A stretch of 64,000 nucleotides of DNA from positions 59,929 to 123,928 of the forward strand of contig JAFQNC010000014.1 of assembly GCA_017396085.1 (NCBI GenBank), given 5' to 3'. Source of the DNA: Tidjanibacter sp. (GTDB lineage Bacteria > Bacteroidota > Bacteroidia > Bacteroidales > Rikenellaceae). The position numbers and the translations under genes were made by a program. Each line of letters opens with the position of its first letter. Position 1 is the first letter of the stretch. The notes under the pieces are model-generated. The model did no database searches. It was not told where the DNA came from and worked only from the letters and a program-made list of their open reading frames with translations. Below, piece by piece: positions 1 through 9,051 of this stretch.

Positions 1-1180
1 GGGTCTCCACATCGCCGTGTTTGGTGCATCCGGGCAGGTTGTAGCGGTCCACGTTGCCACTCTTGGTTGCGGGGAAGTATTCACCGGGCTTCACAAACAA
101 TTTGTTACCATTGGAGTCGGTACCATACTCAATCTCGCGATTGGTGGTGTTTTTGTAGCGGTGGATAAACCAATCGTTGAAGCGTTTGTCCTTGGCTTGG
201 TCGTAGAGCGAGAGCAGGTAGGGGTTGGGCAGGCAACGGCCATAGGTGTAGCCCCAGTTCTCCACCGAGCAAGCATCTGCCGCCTCGCCACCAATGATGT
301 TACGCGACATTGCAATGAAGAGGGTTGAGAAGTTGTGTCCTTTGGGAGTGGTGGTGGAGAAGTTACCGCCGGGGTTTTCGCTCCACTGCTGCACCATCAG
401 AGCCTCCGAATGGTTGAGGTCGGCACCTTTGAATACATCCACGGGCTCCGAAAGGAGCGCATAGCCGGAGTTCTCAAAGGCATCGGCTTGGTCGAGTGCG
501 GTCTGCCAATCTTTCTTCCACAGAGCCACCTTTGCGAGGATGGCACGTGCGGCGGCCTGATTGAACCTGCCGGGCTGTGCAGATTGCCAATCGAGGTTTT
601 CGATGGCGTAGGTGAGGTCGCTGTAGAGCAACTCATAGACCTTGTTGGGCTCTGCGGGGTGGTAGTCCCTAGGGTCGTTCACATTCTCCCACGTTACGGG
701 CTCGGAGTTGAGCCAAATGCGGTCGTAGGTGCGGAACAGCAAGAAGTAGGACTGCGCACGGAAAGCCTTGGCCTCGGCCAGGGTGGTTTTGAGTGCATCG
801 GTTTGCTCAAGGTCCTTGCCTGCGGCAATAATCTCGTTACACCTACCGATAATCTGGTACATAGTGTTCCACATCTTACGCACCTGAGTTGCCGAGGGCT
901 TGAGGTGGTTGGGGTCGTAGGTACCATAGAAGTTACCGGTACCACCATTGGTCATCACAATGTCGGTACCACGCTCCAGTGCCCACATTGTGCAACTTTC
1001 ATCATCGCTCAGGTAGGTGCGGTGGAGTGCATAGAGGGCTGTGGTGGCGAGAGCCAAACCCTCCTCGCTGTTGAATACATAGTCCTGTGAATACTGCGTT
1101 TTGTTCTCCTCCATCAGGAAGTCGGAGCAGGAGGTGAGTCCTGTTGCGACAAGCAGTAGTAATGCAATATATTTTTTCAT
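1..1180 (-). CDS. SusD/RagB-family outer-membrane lipoprotein, 3' end outside window
   Basis: Seen: about 393 residues are visible; the end of the gene lies beyond position 1. The start at 1180 gives a lipoprotein signal, MKKYIALLLLVATGLTSC, with lipobox Leu-Thr-Ser-Cys and acylation at Cys18. Helical SusD-type segments follow, such as RAQSYFLLFRTYDRIW and later QAAARAILAKVALW, matching the TPR-like pairs of the family. Known: SusD proteins sit on the cell surface as the ligand-binding lid of a SusC channel. Context: it starts 30 bp after the susC stop on the same strand, so the two form the usual susC-susD operon. The substrate cannot be inferred because the genes further downstream are outside the window. 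Confidence 0.93.
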   Translation of the reverse strand, partial: MKKYIALLLLVATGLTSCSDFLMEENKTQYSQDYVFNSEEGLALATTALYALHRTYLSDDESCTMWALERGTDIVMTNGGTGNFYGTYDPNHLKPSATQVRKMWNTMYQIIGRCNEIIAAGKDLEQTDALKTTLAEAKAFRAQSYFLLFRTYDRIWLNSEPVTWENVNDPRDYHPAEPNKVYELLYSDLTYAIENLDWQSAQPGRFNQAAARAILAKVALWKKDWQTALDQADAFENSGYALLSEPVDVFKGADLNHSEALMVQQWSENPGGNFSTTTPKGHNFSTLFIAMSRNIIGGEAADACSVENWGYTYGRCLPNPYLLSLYDQAKDKRFNDWFIHRYKNTTNREIEYGTDSNGNKLFVKPGEYFPATKSGNVDRYNLPGCTKHGDVET

Positions 1181-1210
1181 AGTTGTAAATAATCCTCCGT
1201 TAGACTGTTT

Positions 1211-4200
1211 TTAGAATGAAACATTAACACCCAAAAGCACTGTGCGGGGCTCGGGATAACTACCCGGGTTCTGCTCCGGACCATAGCCGAGCACCTCGGT
1301 GGCGGTCCAAAGGTTGGTGAGTGTTGCATAGAGCCTGAGCGACTGCATCGAGAGAGCCTTGGTCACCTTCTTGGGGAAGTTGTAGCCAATCTGCACATTG
1401 CGCAGACGCACAAACGAAGCATCCTGATAGCCCACTGCGGTCATATAGGCAGGTACCTGTACGATGTTGGGTGCGGGAGCCTCGTTGGAGGGGTTGTTGG
1501 GGGTCCAGTAGTTACGGCGCACACCGTTGCGCTTACCTGTCATATCGCCACCATTGTCAAAGGTGGTCAGATAGGAGTTGTAGCGGGTGCCGCCATAGGA
1601 GATGTAGAGGTCGGCCGAGAGGTCGAAGCCTTTGTAGTAGAGTCCGGTGGAGAGTGAGCCAATCCACTTGGGGTCGCGGTACATAATCACCCTGTCGGTG
1701 TCGTCAAGCACGCCATCCCCGCTTGCATCCTTCACTTTGATTGCACCGGGTTTGGCATCGGGCATATGCGAGGAGGCGATGTCATCACCCTCCTGCCAAA
1801 TGCCGTCAAAGGCGTAGTCGTAGTAGACGTTCATAGGCTCGCCGATGAACCACTTGTTGTTCACGTCATTTTTGGGCAGGCCGTTCTCGTCAAGGCTGCC
1901 ATCAATGCGCACGATTTCGTTTTTGTTGCGTGCGAAGGTGAGGTTCACATTCCACTCAAAATCTTTGGTCTTCACGGGAATGAGGTTGAGCGTGAGCTCC
2001 ACACCACGGTTGTTCACACGGCCCATATTAACCAACTGGCTGGCATAGCCGGTCGATTGGCTCAGGGTTTTGTTTACAAGCAGGTCGGTGGTGTCGGTGT
2101 TGTAGAGTTCCACGCTACCACCAATGCGGCCATCGAAGAAGCCGAAGTCCACACCGAGGTTGGTGGAGGTTGAGGTCTCCCATTTGAGGTTGGGGTTGGG
2201 CATTGTGGTGTCGGGCAGATAACCCACCGAGGGGATGGTGCCAAACTCATACATATACTTGTCGGTAAGACCGAGGGTGGTGTAGGGCGAGATACCCTGA
2301 TTACCCACCTGACCATAACTCAAACGGAGTTTCAGGTTGGATACCCACTCGGCACTCTTCATAAACTCCTCCTCGCTCACCCTCCAAGCAAACGAAGCCG
2401 AGGGGAAGAAACCATATTTGTTGCTTGCGCCAAACACCGAAGAACCATCCATACGCACGGCTGCGGTGAAGAGGTAGCGGTCTTTGTAGTTGTACCTCAC
2501 ACGTGCCAGCGAGGAGAGCATCTTCCTCTCGGAGAGTTGGAACGAGGGTACGCCGTGCTCAATGGCCGAGCCAATGGCGTTGAAGGAGAGGTCATCGTTG
2601 GAGAAGCCTGTGCCGGTGATGCTGATTTGCTTCCAAGTGATGTAGTTCACACTCTGCATCAGGGTGGCGTCAATCTTTTGGTCATCGCCGATGGTGGTGG
2701 AGTAGTTGAGGATGTTCTCCACCAAGTAGTCGAAGTAGTCGCTGTGCGAAACAGTTGCCTTACCTTGGGTATTGCGACCTGTGGTGTGCTCCACACCGAG
2801 GTAGGAGCCGCTATCCACGTTGCGCTCCGAGAGGCTTGTGTTCAGACGATAGGAGAGTCCGTCTGCGATTTTCCAGTCGGCAAAGAGGTTAATCAGCAGT
2901 CGGTCGGTCTGACTGCGGTTGTCGGAGTTGTTAATGTTCCACAGGGGGTTGTAGTGCGACTCGCCCGCCTCGGTAACATCCTTACGCAGGGTTACGCCAT
3001 CCTCCTCATAGACCTTTGCCAACGGGGGCATAGTTACGAAGGTGTTGAACGAGCCATCGGCACTCTGCTTCCACGCACGCGAGAAGGAGAGGTTGGCACC
3101 GAGGGAGATTTTCTTGGTCAGCTTGTGGTCGATGTTGAGCCTACCCGACACCTTCTCAAAGCCGGAGTTGTGTACCATACCGTCTTGGGTGTAGGCACCA
3201 ATTCCGAATGCATATTTGGTCTTGTCGTTACCCGACTGCACCAACACATCGTGTTTCTGCTGGAGGGCCTTACTAATCATCAACTTCTCCCAATCAACCC
3301 ACTCGCCCGAAGCAAGCACCTCGCCCATAAGGCCTTTGAGGCAGTCGCTCTCGTCATAGGAGCCATAGGCGTTGTAGTAGGCCTCCATACGGTAGGCTGC
3401 CCACTCTTCGCCATTGTAGAACTCGAAGTTGCGGTTGATGTCCTGCACGGCAGCGTAGCCACTGTAGGAAACTTTCAGTTTGCCCTCCTGACCTCGCTTG
3501 GTGGTGATGAGGATTACACCATTGGCGGCCCTTGCACCATAGATGGACTGCGAGGAGGCGTCTTTGAGGATTTCCATCGACTCGATGTCGTTGGAGTTGA
3601 TGTCGTCAATGCTACTCATAGGCACACCATCCACAATGTAGAGGGGAGCGTTGTCGCCCGAGAGAGAACGGCGACCACGAATGAGTACCGAAGAGGAACC
3701 ACCGGGCTCGGCACTGCCCAAGGATACGTGTACACCGGCAGCGGCACCACGCAACATCTCGCCGAGCGAGGTTGTGGGGGTGGTGTTGAGCTGCTCGCTC
3801 GACACGGAGGCAATGGCGCCGGTCACATCGCTACGGCGTTGGGTACCATAACCCACCACAATCACCTCCTCAAGCATCTGGAAGTCATCTTTGAGGGTGA
3901 ATGTGCGGCCGGGCTTGCCGTCTACCACAATGGTTTGGCTGGCGTAGCCCACACACGAGAGTTCGAGTTTCTCGCCCTTGGCGGCAACAATCTCAAAGTG
4001 TCCGTTGATGTCGGCGATGGTGGCATTGGCCATATTTTTCAGGGAGATGATGGTGGCACCGATGATGGGCTCGCCATTTTTGTCCACCACGTAGCCACTG
4101 TAGCGATTGCTCACAGGGGCAGCTGCCGCTTGGGCCTGCTTGGCCTCGGTGTTGGACTTTTCGAGTACGATGTTGCCATCAATGATGGAACACTTGACGT

Positions 4201-4453
4201 TGTAGCCCTCAAAGAGGCTTTGGAGAATGGAGAGGACATCCTCGCCCGAGGTGTTGATGGTTACCTTGCGAGAGGTGTCCACAATCTTGTCGCTGTAGAA
4301 GAAGGCATAGCCACTCTGCTGCTCAATCTGGTTAAACACCTCACTGATGGGGGTGTTCTTCACATTGATTGTGATGTTTCGGTTTTGGGCCACAGCCTCC
4401 GAAAGCATCAACGAGCAGACAAGACAAAGAGTTAGTAGTCTGGTGTGCTTCAT
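1211..4453 (-). CDS. SusC/RagA-family TonB-dependent outer-membrane transporter with STN signalling domain
   Basis: Seen: 1080 residues. Order: signal peptide (about 1-22), a secretin/TonB short N-terminal (STN) domain at about 24-98 (contains NTPISEVFNQIEQQSGYAFF), a carboxypeptidase-regulatory-like beta-sandwich at about 118-195, a plug domain (VIVVGYGTQRRSDVTGA, then PLYIVDGVPM and GARAANGVILITTKRG), and a beta-barrel ending in an aromatic residue (VNVSF). Known: this is the channel that imports large oligosaccharides or peptides with TonB energy; the STN domain signals to a FecR anti-sigma factor. Context: a FecR gene lies 63 bp upstream on the same strand and an ECF sigma gene is divergent to it, so expression is probably ligand-induced by trans-envelope signalling. 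Length and domains are normal. Confidence 0.97.
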   Translation of the reverse strand: MKHTRLLTLCLVCSLMLSEAVAQNRNITINVKNTPISEVFNQIEQQSGYAFFYSDKIVDTSRKVTINTSGEDVLSILQSLFEGYNVKCSIIDGNIVLEKSNTEAKQAQAAAAPVSNRYSGYVVDKNGEPIIGATIISLKNMANATIADINGHFEIVAAKGEKLELSCVGYASQTIVVDGKPGRTFTLKDDFQMLEEVIVVGYGTQRRSDVTGAIASVSSEQLNTTPTTSLGEMLRGAAAGVHVSLGSAEPGGSSSVLIRGRRSLSGDNAPLYIVDGVPMSSIDDINSNDIESMEILKDASSQSIYGARAANGVILITTKRGQEGKLKVSYSGYAAVQDINRNFEFYNGEEWAAYRMEAYYNAYGSYDESDCLKGLMGEVLASGEWVDWEKLMISKALQQKHDVLVQSGNDKTKYAFGIGAYTQDGMVHNSGFEKVSGRLNIDHKLTKKISLGANLSFSRAWKQSADGSFNTFVTMPPLAKVYEEDGVTLRKDVTEAGESHYNPLWNINNSDNRSQTDRLLINLFADWKIADGLSYRLNTSLSERNVDSGSYLGVEHTTGRNTQGKATVSHSDYFDYLVENILNYSTTIGDDQKIDATLMQSVNYITWKQISITGTGFSNDDLSFNAIGSAIEHGVPSFQLSERKMLSSLARVRYNYKDRYLFTAAVRMDGSSVFGASNKYGFFPSASFAWRVSEEEFMKSAEWVSNLKLRLSYGQVGNQGISPYTTLGLTDKYMYEFGTIPSVGYLPDTTMPNPNLKWETSTSTNLGVDFGFFDGRIGGSVELYNTDTTDLLVNKTLSQSTGYASQLVNMGRVNNRGVELTLNLIPVKTKDFEWNVNLTFARNKNEIVRIDGSLDENGLPKNDVNNKWFIGEPMNVYYDYAFDGIWQEGDDIASSHMPDAKPGAIKVKDASGDGVLDDTDRVIMYRDPKWIGSLSTGLYYKGFDLSADLYISYGGTRYNSYLTTFDNGGDMTGKRNGVRRNYWTPNNPSNEAPAPNIVQVPAYMTAVGYQDASFVRLRNVQIGYNFPKKVTKALSMQSLRLYATLTNLWTATEVLGYGPEQNPGSYPEPRTVLLGVNVSF

Positions 4454-4516
4454 AAAATGTTTTTTGTTGATTAGTGTTTTTGTGAATATTGTTTTGTGTC
4501 CTATTTGTTTGCCACG

Positions 4517-5521
4517 TTAGTATACCTCAATAATCTCACGCCCCTTGACGTTGTGTACTCCATATTTGTCGATGGGTACAAAGCGCATCCTTGATGAGCG
4601 TCTGAAGTGCTCCAAAATCACATCAAGCCTTTGGTCGGTGAACATACCCGTGAAGTTGTGCTCATAACACTTGGGGTTTTTCACCACAAATTCCACATTA
4701 AAGCGGTTCTCAATCATACGCAGAGCCTCCGCAAAGGGGGTTTTGTCAAACACAATGCGTCCCTCTTTCCACGAGGCTGCGCTTGCGGTGTTCACCCTCT
4801 TGATACTCCAATCTTTCGACAGAGGGTCGATGGTTACCCTTTGGCCCGGGTAGACCTGCACGAGGTGCTCTCGCTTGTCGTTGCCCACGAAGGTGAGGTT
4901 GATGCTGCCCTTAACGAGGGTGGTCTGCACATCACGTCCGGCCTTGTCGTAGGCATCCACGTTGAACTCGGTGCCCATAACCTCCACTTCGGCTGCCGAA
5001 GTCTTGACAATAAACCTCTGTTCCTCGTTTTTGGCCACCTTGAAGTAGCCCTCACCCACGAGTTCCACGCGCCTCTCGGCAGAGTTGAACATCACGGGGT
5101 ATTTGAGGTAGGAGTTGGAGTTGAGCCACACTCTGCTGCTGTCGGGCAGAGTGATTGACGACACCATACCGCTGGTGGTGCGCAACTCCACATACTGCAT
5201 CGGCTCCTCGCTGGCGGTGGTTTGGCTCAATGCCCAAATGGCCACGGCGGCCACGGGGAGTAGCAACACTGCTGCCATACGGCAGATGTTGTTCATCCAC
5301 TTGCGGCAACGGGCCGAGGCGATACGTTTTTCTACCTTGCGGAATGCGGCCTTGCTGTCTACGCTCTGCATAATATCAAGCGAGTCGTTGGCATAGCAGA
5401 GCCAGTAGATTTGCTGTGCAATCTTTTTGTTCTCCTCCGAGGCCTCAATCCACGCCTCCACGGCGGCGACCTCCTCGGCAGAGAGTTCGTTGTTGTAGTA
5501 CTGAAATAGTTTGTCCTCCAT
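4517..5521 (-). CDS. FecR-family anti-sigma factor (DUF4974 C-terminus)
   Basis: Seen: 334 residues from the ATG at 5521 (MEDKLFQYYNNELSAEE), which matches how the family begins; an upstream in-frame ATG would add 41 basic residues from the leader and is rejected. A cytoplasmic anti-sigma-like helical region covers 1-75, one transmembrane helix about 80-98, then a periplasmic FecR domain (TTSGMVSSITLPDSSRVWLN; GEGYFKV; GTEFNVDAY) and a C-terminal DUF4974 fold (EALRMIENRFNVEF). Known: these proteins hold an ECF sigma factor inactive until a SusC STN domain signals. Context: first gene of the fecR-susC-susD operon, divergent from the sigma gene. Confidence 0.94.
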   Translation of the reverse strand: MEDKLFQYYNNELSAEEVAAVEAWIEASEENKKIAQQIYWLCYANDSLDIMQSVDSKAAFRKVEKRIASARCRKWMNNICRMAAVLLLPVAAVAIWALSQTTASEEPMQYVELRTTSGMVSSITLPDSSRVWLNSNSYLKYPVMFNSAERRVELVGEGYFKVAKNEEQRFIVKTSAAEVEVMGTEFNVDAYDKAGRDVQTTLVKGSINLTFVGNDKREHLVQVYPGQRVTIDPLSKDWSIKRVNTASAASWKEGRIVFDKTPFAEALRMIENRFNVEFVVKNPKCYEHNFTGMFTDQRLDVILEHFRRSSRMRFVPIDKYGVHNVKGREIIEVY

Positions 5522-5655
5522 TCTATTGTGTGTTTTTTCTCTTTCAATGTTCTTTTTGTCTACGTGTGCTCGCACATACACGCGCACACGCCTACTCTCA
5601 CTTCTATTAGACAATCCTGCGACAATTTTCCCTAAACCAAACAAAAATTATTGCC

Positions 5656-5692
5656 TAAATTTGCAACTAACCAAAAAAGGTTACTAAATTTG
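5656..5692 (+). promoter_or_regulatory. Two Bacteroidota -7 boxes upstream of the ECF sigma gene
   Basis: TAAATTTG occurs at 5656-5663 and again at 5685-5692, each inside a near-repeated block (CTAAATTTGCAACTAAC and CTAAATTTGTAACCACT) 29 bp apart. Both fit the TAnnTTTG consensus. The second would start a transcript about 12 nt before the sigma ORF. The duplicated block could also be an operator. Confidence 0.5.
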
Positions 5693-5711
5693 TAACCACT
5701 GCAAGGGTGTA

Positions 5712-6293
5712 ATGATTAAACCAATGGACATAGACCACCAACTCTGCTACAGGGTTATGGAGGGAGATAAGAAGGCCTACGAACTACTCTTTGAGAAGTT
5801 CTATCCCGAGTTGTGTGCCTATGCTTGCCAGTGGGTGTCGCCTGCCGATGCAGAGAATGTGGTGCAGGACATTATGCTTTGGATATGGTTGCACCACAAA
5901 GACCTACACATCGAAAATTCCGTGCGCACCTATCTCTTCGCCGCCACCCGCAACAGGTGTATGACTCTTGTGAGCCGTGGTCAAATGAAGCAGAAGATTG
6001 TCAGTGCGCTCCACAAGAGTATGGAGGAGCAGTTTGAGTCGCCCGACTTCTACTCCTTGGGCGACTTGGTTGTGAGGCTCGAGGCGGCCCTTGAAGCCCT
6101 GCCCGAGAGTTACAAGGAGGCTTTTGTGCAGCACAGGTTTAACAATAAGAGTTACAAGGAGATAGCCTCCGAATTGGGCGTGTCGCCAAAGACTGTTGAA
6201 TATCGCATCTCGCAGGCCATAAAGTTGTTGAGGGTACACCTGAAGGACTACGCTCCTTTGCTGGTATTCCTCCTTGGCGACTTGTGTTGTTAG
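5712..6293 (+). CDS. ECF RNA polymerase sigma-70 factor
   Basis: Seen: 193 residues. Region 2 is at about 20-65 (ELLFEKFYPELCAYACQWV, then AENVVQDIMLWIW) and region 4 at about 125-180 (LEALPESYKEAFVQHRF, NNKSYKEIASELGVSPKTVE), the latter a helix-turn-helix. There is no extra C-terminal domain. An alternative start is Met5 (MDIDHQ). Known: Bacteroidota ECF factors of this kind are paired with FecR and switch on a SusC/SusD operon. Context: divergent from fecR, with 190 bp between the starts; usually sigma and fecR are co-directional, so the layout is somewhat unusual. A strong terminator follows. Confidence 0.95.
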   Translation: MIKPMDIDHQLCYRVMEGDKKAYELLFEKFYPELCAYACQWVSPADAENVVQDIMLWIWLHHKDLHIENSVRTYLFAATRNRCMTLVSRGQMKQKIVSALHKSMEEQFESPDFYSLGDLVVRLEAALEALPESYKEAFVQHRFNNKSYKEIASELGVSPKTVEYRISQAIKLLRVHLKDYAPLLVFLLGDLCC

Positions 6294-6310
6294 CCGTGTT
6301 TACGAAATAG

Positions 6311-6347
6311 AAACGGTCCGCTGTCAGTGCTGACAGCGGACCGTTTT
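6311..6347. terminator. Intrinsic terminator between convergent genes
   Basis: A perfect 16-bp stem, AAACGGTCCGCTGTCA / TGACAGCGGACCGTTT, closes a 4-nt loop and runs into T residues. It lies between the convergent sigma and symporter genes and could act on both strands, best on plus. Confidence 0.85.
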
Positions 6348-6378
6348 TCGGTGGTATCGTTTTTTTAGGAGAGATAGA

Positions 6379-6422
6379 AAAATATTTACTAATTACTCTT
6401 TACTAATTACTCTTTACTCTTT
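6379..6422. repeat. Dispersed AT-rich repeat (TTTACTAATTACTC type)
   Basis: AATATTTACTAATTACTC recurs here in tandem. Related copies lie at about 8660-8692 and 16768-16800. The copy overlaps the last codons of the symporter gene, so the Ser-Lys-Glu-stop end of that protein is encoded by repeat sequence. Confidence 0.6.
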
Positions 6423-7576
6423 GCTTTTATCTTGTCGATGATTACCGCAATGGCACCATCGCCCGTTACGTTGGCGGCGGTACCGAAGGAATCCATCGCA
6501 ATGTAGAGCGCAATCATCAGGCCCACAGTGGTTTGGTCAAAGCCGAGTATGCTTTGCAAAATGCCCACCGAAGCCATAATGGCTCCTCCCGGAACACCCG
6601 GAGCGGCAACCATTGTAATGCCCAACATACAGATGAAGCCCACCATCGTCAGGGGGGCCACCATTGTGCCCGTGAGCATCATAATTGCCAGCGCACAAGA
6701 GGTGATTTTCAGGGTGCTACCCGAAAGGTGGATGGTGGCGCACAGCGGGACCACAAAGCCCGCAATGGAGGGCGACACTCGGTTTTTGATTGTCTGCTCA
6801 AGGGTTACGGGTATGGTGGCTGCACTGGAGGAGGTGCCGAGGGCGGTGAAGTAGGCGGGCAACATCGTGCGCAACATTTTCAGTGGGTTACGTTTTGCCA
6901 CGATGGCGGCAATGGAGAACTGCACCACGAGCAACACGGCTGTCATCGCAAAGATGAGAACAATGAGTTTGAGGAACACGCTCATCACGCTCATCACCTG
7001 CCCATTGGTGGTCATTGAGAGGAATATGCCGAAGATGTAGAGTGGTAGTAGGGGAATAATCACCCCACCTATGGTTTTGATGATAATCTCCTTGAAGTCG
7101 TCAAAGGCACGCTTGAGGGTGGCGCCCTGTGTGAAGGTGAGCCCAAGGCCAATCACAAAGGCGGCCACCAGCGCACTCATAACCCCCATAATGGGAGGCA
7201 TCTCCACCGTGAAATATGGAGTGAAGGTGTTCTCCGCCTCGCCCACTGCCGAGAGAGTAGCCCCACGCAACAACGAGGGATAGATGGCCTCGCAGGTGCC
7301 CCACGCAAAGAGACCACTCAGGAGAGTGAACCCATAGGCGAGCAGGGCGGTGATGGCCAACAGTCTGCCTGCACCCTTGCCCACATCCGCAATGCCCGGC
7401 ACAATGAGGCCCACAATCAGCAGGGGTACTATGAAACCGAGGAAGTTGCCGAAGAGTCCGTTGAAGGTGGCGAATATGCGGGCGGCCCAAGTGGGTATCC
7501 ACAGGCCACAAACAATGCCGAGGACTATGGCAATGACGATTTTGCCGAGTAGCGAAATGCGCGGAAGATGTTTCAT
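6407..7576 (-). CDS. Dicarboxylate/amino acid:cation symporter (DAACS family)
   Basis: Seen: 389 residues with about eight transmembrane segments. It begins MKHLPRISLLGKIVIAIVLG. The signature parts of the family are present: a Ser-rich hairpin (ALGTSSSAATIPVTLEQ, about residue 250), FVVPLCATIHLSGSTLKI, and a late motif with GVPGGAIMASVGIL and GTAANVTGDGAIAV. Known: DAACS proteins (GltP, DctA, SstT) import glutamate, aspartate, C4-dicarboxylates or serine/threonine with Na+ or H+. The substrate cannot be fixed from sequence alone. Context: 60 bp after the HAD gene on the same strand. The C-terminus runs into a dispersed repeat that provides the stop codon. Confidence 0.9.
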   Translation of the reverse strand: MKHLPRISLLGKIVIAIVLGIVCGLWIPTWAARIFATFNGLFGNFLGFIVPLLIVGLIVPGIADVGKGAGRLLAITALLAYGFTLLSGLFAWGTCEAIYPSLLRGATLSAVGEAENTFTPYFTVEMPPIMGVMSALVAAFVIGLGLTFTQGATLKRAFDDFKEIIIKTIGGVIIPLLPLYIFGIFLSMTTNGQVMSVMSVFLKLIVLIFAMTAVLLVVQFSIAAIVAKRNPLKMLRTMLPAYFTALGTSSSAATIPVTLEQTIKNRVSPSIAGFVVPLCATIHLSGSTLKITSCALAIMMLTGTMVAPLTMVGFICMLGITMVAAPGVPGGAIMASVGILQSILGFDQTTVGLMIALYIAMDSFGTAANVTGDGAIAVIIDKIKAKSKE

Positions 7577-7636
7577 AGTGGCGGTATATTGGTGTGTAGT
7601 TGTTAGGCTTGGTGTCGGAGTGGGGTAGTGTGTGAT

Positions 7637-8227
7637 TTAGCGGTTTTGCTCGCCAATGAGGGTGCGGATGTTCTCCACTCCGTGTTCGTCAAAGGTTACG
7701 GTGTGGAGCCCCAAGGCGGCTGCCGCAGCGGTGTTGGGGGCCTTGTCGTCCGTAAAGAGCGTTTCGCTCGGCTCCAATCCGTAGCGTTCCAGCAGGCAGG
7801 TGTAGATACCTCGGTCGGGTTTGTTGATGTGCTCGTAGCACGACACCACGGCCCCGTCAAAGTGCTCAAACACCGAGAATTGGCTTATGTGCTCATAGAA
7901 CTCCCGCGACATATTCGACAGCACGTAGGTCTTGATACCCTGTGCTTTGAGGTCGGCAATCAACTGCACCGTTTCGGGCACGGGTTGCAACAGGTCCAGC
8001 AGGTGCTGTATGCTCCTTTGGGCCTCCTCCACACTGCACCCCTTGTCGGTGGCAAGCATTGCGGCCACCTCTTCGCGGGTGTACATTCCTCGGTCGAACT
8101 CGCTCCAGTAGGCGGGAAAATCGTTGCCTGCGATGAACGAAAATGTGTCGCCCAACAACTCTGCCAGACGCACAAAATCCCTGCCCAAGACAACTCCTCC
8201 GAGGTCGAAAACTACGTTCCTAATCAT
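7637..8227 (-). CDS. HAD-superfamily hydrolase (phosphatase-like)
   Basis: Seen: 196 residues. Motif I is DLGGVV near the N-terminus (the usual nucleophile Asp then Gly-Gly-Val), motif II is TYVLSNMS, and motif III/IV is LFTDDKAPNTAAAAALG. The helical cap between motifs I and II is of the YihX/epoxide-hydrolase-like subtype. Note that the second catalytic Asp of the usual DxDGV is Gly here, as in several YihX-like members (DLGGV). Known: such proteins hydrolyse small sugar phosphates. Context: 9 bp after tsaE, likely co-transcribed. Exact substrate unknown. Confidence 0.85.
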   Translation of the reverse strand: MIRNVVFDLGGVVLGRDFVRLAELLGDTFSFIAGNDFPAYWSEFDRGMYTREEVAAMLATDKGCSVEEAQRSIQHLLDLLQPVPETVQLIADLKAQGIKTYVLSNMSREFYEHISQFSVFEHFDGAVVSCYEHINKPDRGIYTCLLERYGLEPSETLFTDDKAPNTAAAAALGLHTVTFDEHGVENIRTLIGEQNR

Positions 8228-8236
8228 CGCTTCGTG

Positions 8237-8653
8237 TTAGTCTATTGTAATCACCCTGCGAGTGTTGCTGGTGGGGGTGATGGTAACCTTCATCACATCA
8301 TCGGGTAGCAGCTCTTCCACCTTCTCGGGCCACTCCACAAGGCAGAGCCCATCGGAGTAGAAATACTCCTCGTAGCCCATATCGAAGGCCTCTTCTTGTC
8401 GCTCTATGCGGTAGAAGTCGAAGTGGAATATGGCATTGCCCTCGGCGCTATTGTAGCGATTGATGAGGGCAAAGGTGGGGCTGGTCACGGTGTCCTCGCT
8501 ACCGAGCAGGGTGCAAATCTCCCTCACGAGGGTTGTTTTGCCTGCGCCCATAGGGCCATAGAGTGCCACGACATTGCGTCCGTCAAGTGCTGCCAAAATC
8601 TCTTCGGCCGCATCGGGCAGGTCGCCCAAACCATTTACGTTAATCTCTTTCAT
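8237..8653 (-). CDS. tsaE: tRNA threonylcarbamoyladenosine biosynthesis ATPase TsaE
   Basis: Seen: 138 residues with a Walker A motif GPMGAGKTTLVRE (about 35-47), SPTFALINRY, HFDFYRIE and a late LVEWPEKVEELLP, all typical of the YjeE/TsaE family, at the usual length. Known: TsaE works with TsaB and TsaD to place t6A at position 37 of ANN-decoding tRNAs. Context: just upstream of a HAD hydrolase on the same strand; a 398-bp repeat-filled spacer separates it from porX, so it probably has its own promoter there. Confidence 0.95.
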   Translation of the reverse strand: MKEINVNGLGDLPDAAEEILAALDGRNVVALYGPMGAGKTTLVREICTLLGSEDTVTSPTFALINRYNSAEGNAIFHFDFYRIERQEEAFDMGYEEYFYSDGLCLVEWPEKVEELLPDDVMKVTITPTSNTRRVITID

Positions 8654-8655
8654 CG

Positions 8656-9050
8656 GATATATTTACTAATTACTAATTTACTCTTTGCTCCTCACTGCGT
8701 CTTGCCACGACTGCCTTAAGGGCCTTAAGGACTTTAAGGGCTTTAAGGGCTTTAAGGGCTTTAAGGGCCCTACCCCAAACAGACGCCCCCGCCACTCCGT
8801 GGCACCCCCTCTAACTCAAAGGGGGACGTGGTTGGAAGGCATCGCAAGGTTGAAAAGCACACCGACCTACCAACTGCACAAAACAGGCTGTGCCTGCCCC
8901 TCCCGACCTCCCCTTTCGTAGGGGAGGAGTAATTGGTGGGGCTACCCAACGCTTGTGGGTATTCCTTCTTTTTCTTGGGTATCTTTTTTAATACCCGTGC
9001 CGAAGGCACACCAAAATTCTCAATTCTCAATTTTCAATTCTCAATTCTGC
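8656..9050. repeat. Composite intergenic repeat block between tsaE and porX
   Basis: This gene-free stretch is made of modules found elsewhere in the window. In order: an AT repeat (8660-8692); six 9-bp units of TTAAGGGCT/TTAAGGACT (8716-8769); the CAGACGCCCCCGC two-hairpin module (8780-8825, stem GCCACTCCGTGGC); the ACCGACCTACCAACTGCACA / CAGGCTGTGCCTG hairpin (about 8860-8897); a CTCCCC...GGGGAG hairpin (8908-8928); an inverted repeat GGGTATC / ATACCC around 8977-8997; and an AT tract of CAATTCTCAATTTTC units (9017-9047). No ORF is credible here. Confidence 0.8.
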
Positions 9051-9051
9051 T

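Noticed and set aside
8716..8769. 9-bp arrays as a possible CRISPR
   Set aside because: Units are 9 bp with no spacers, and no cas genes are present.
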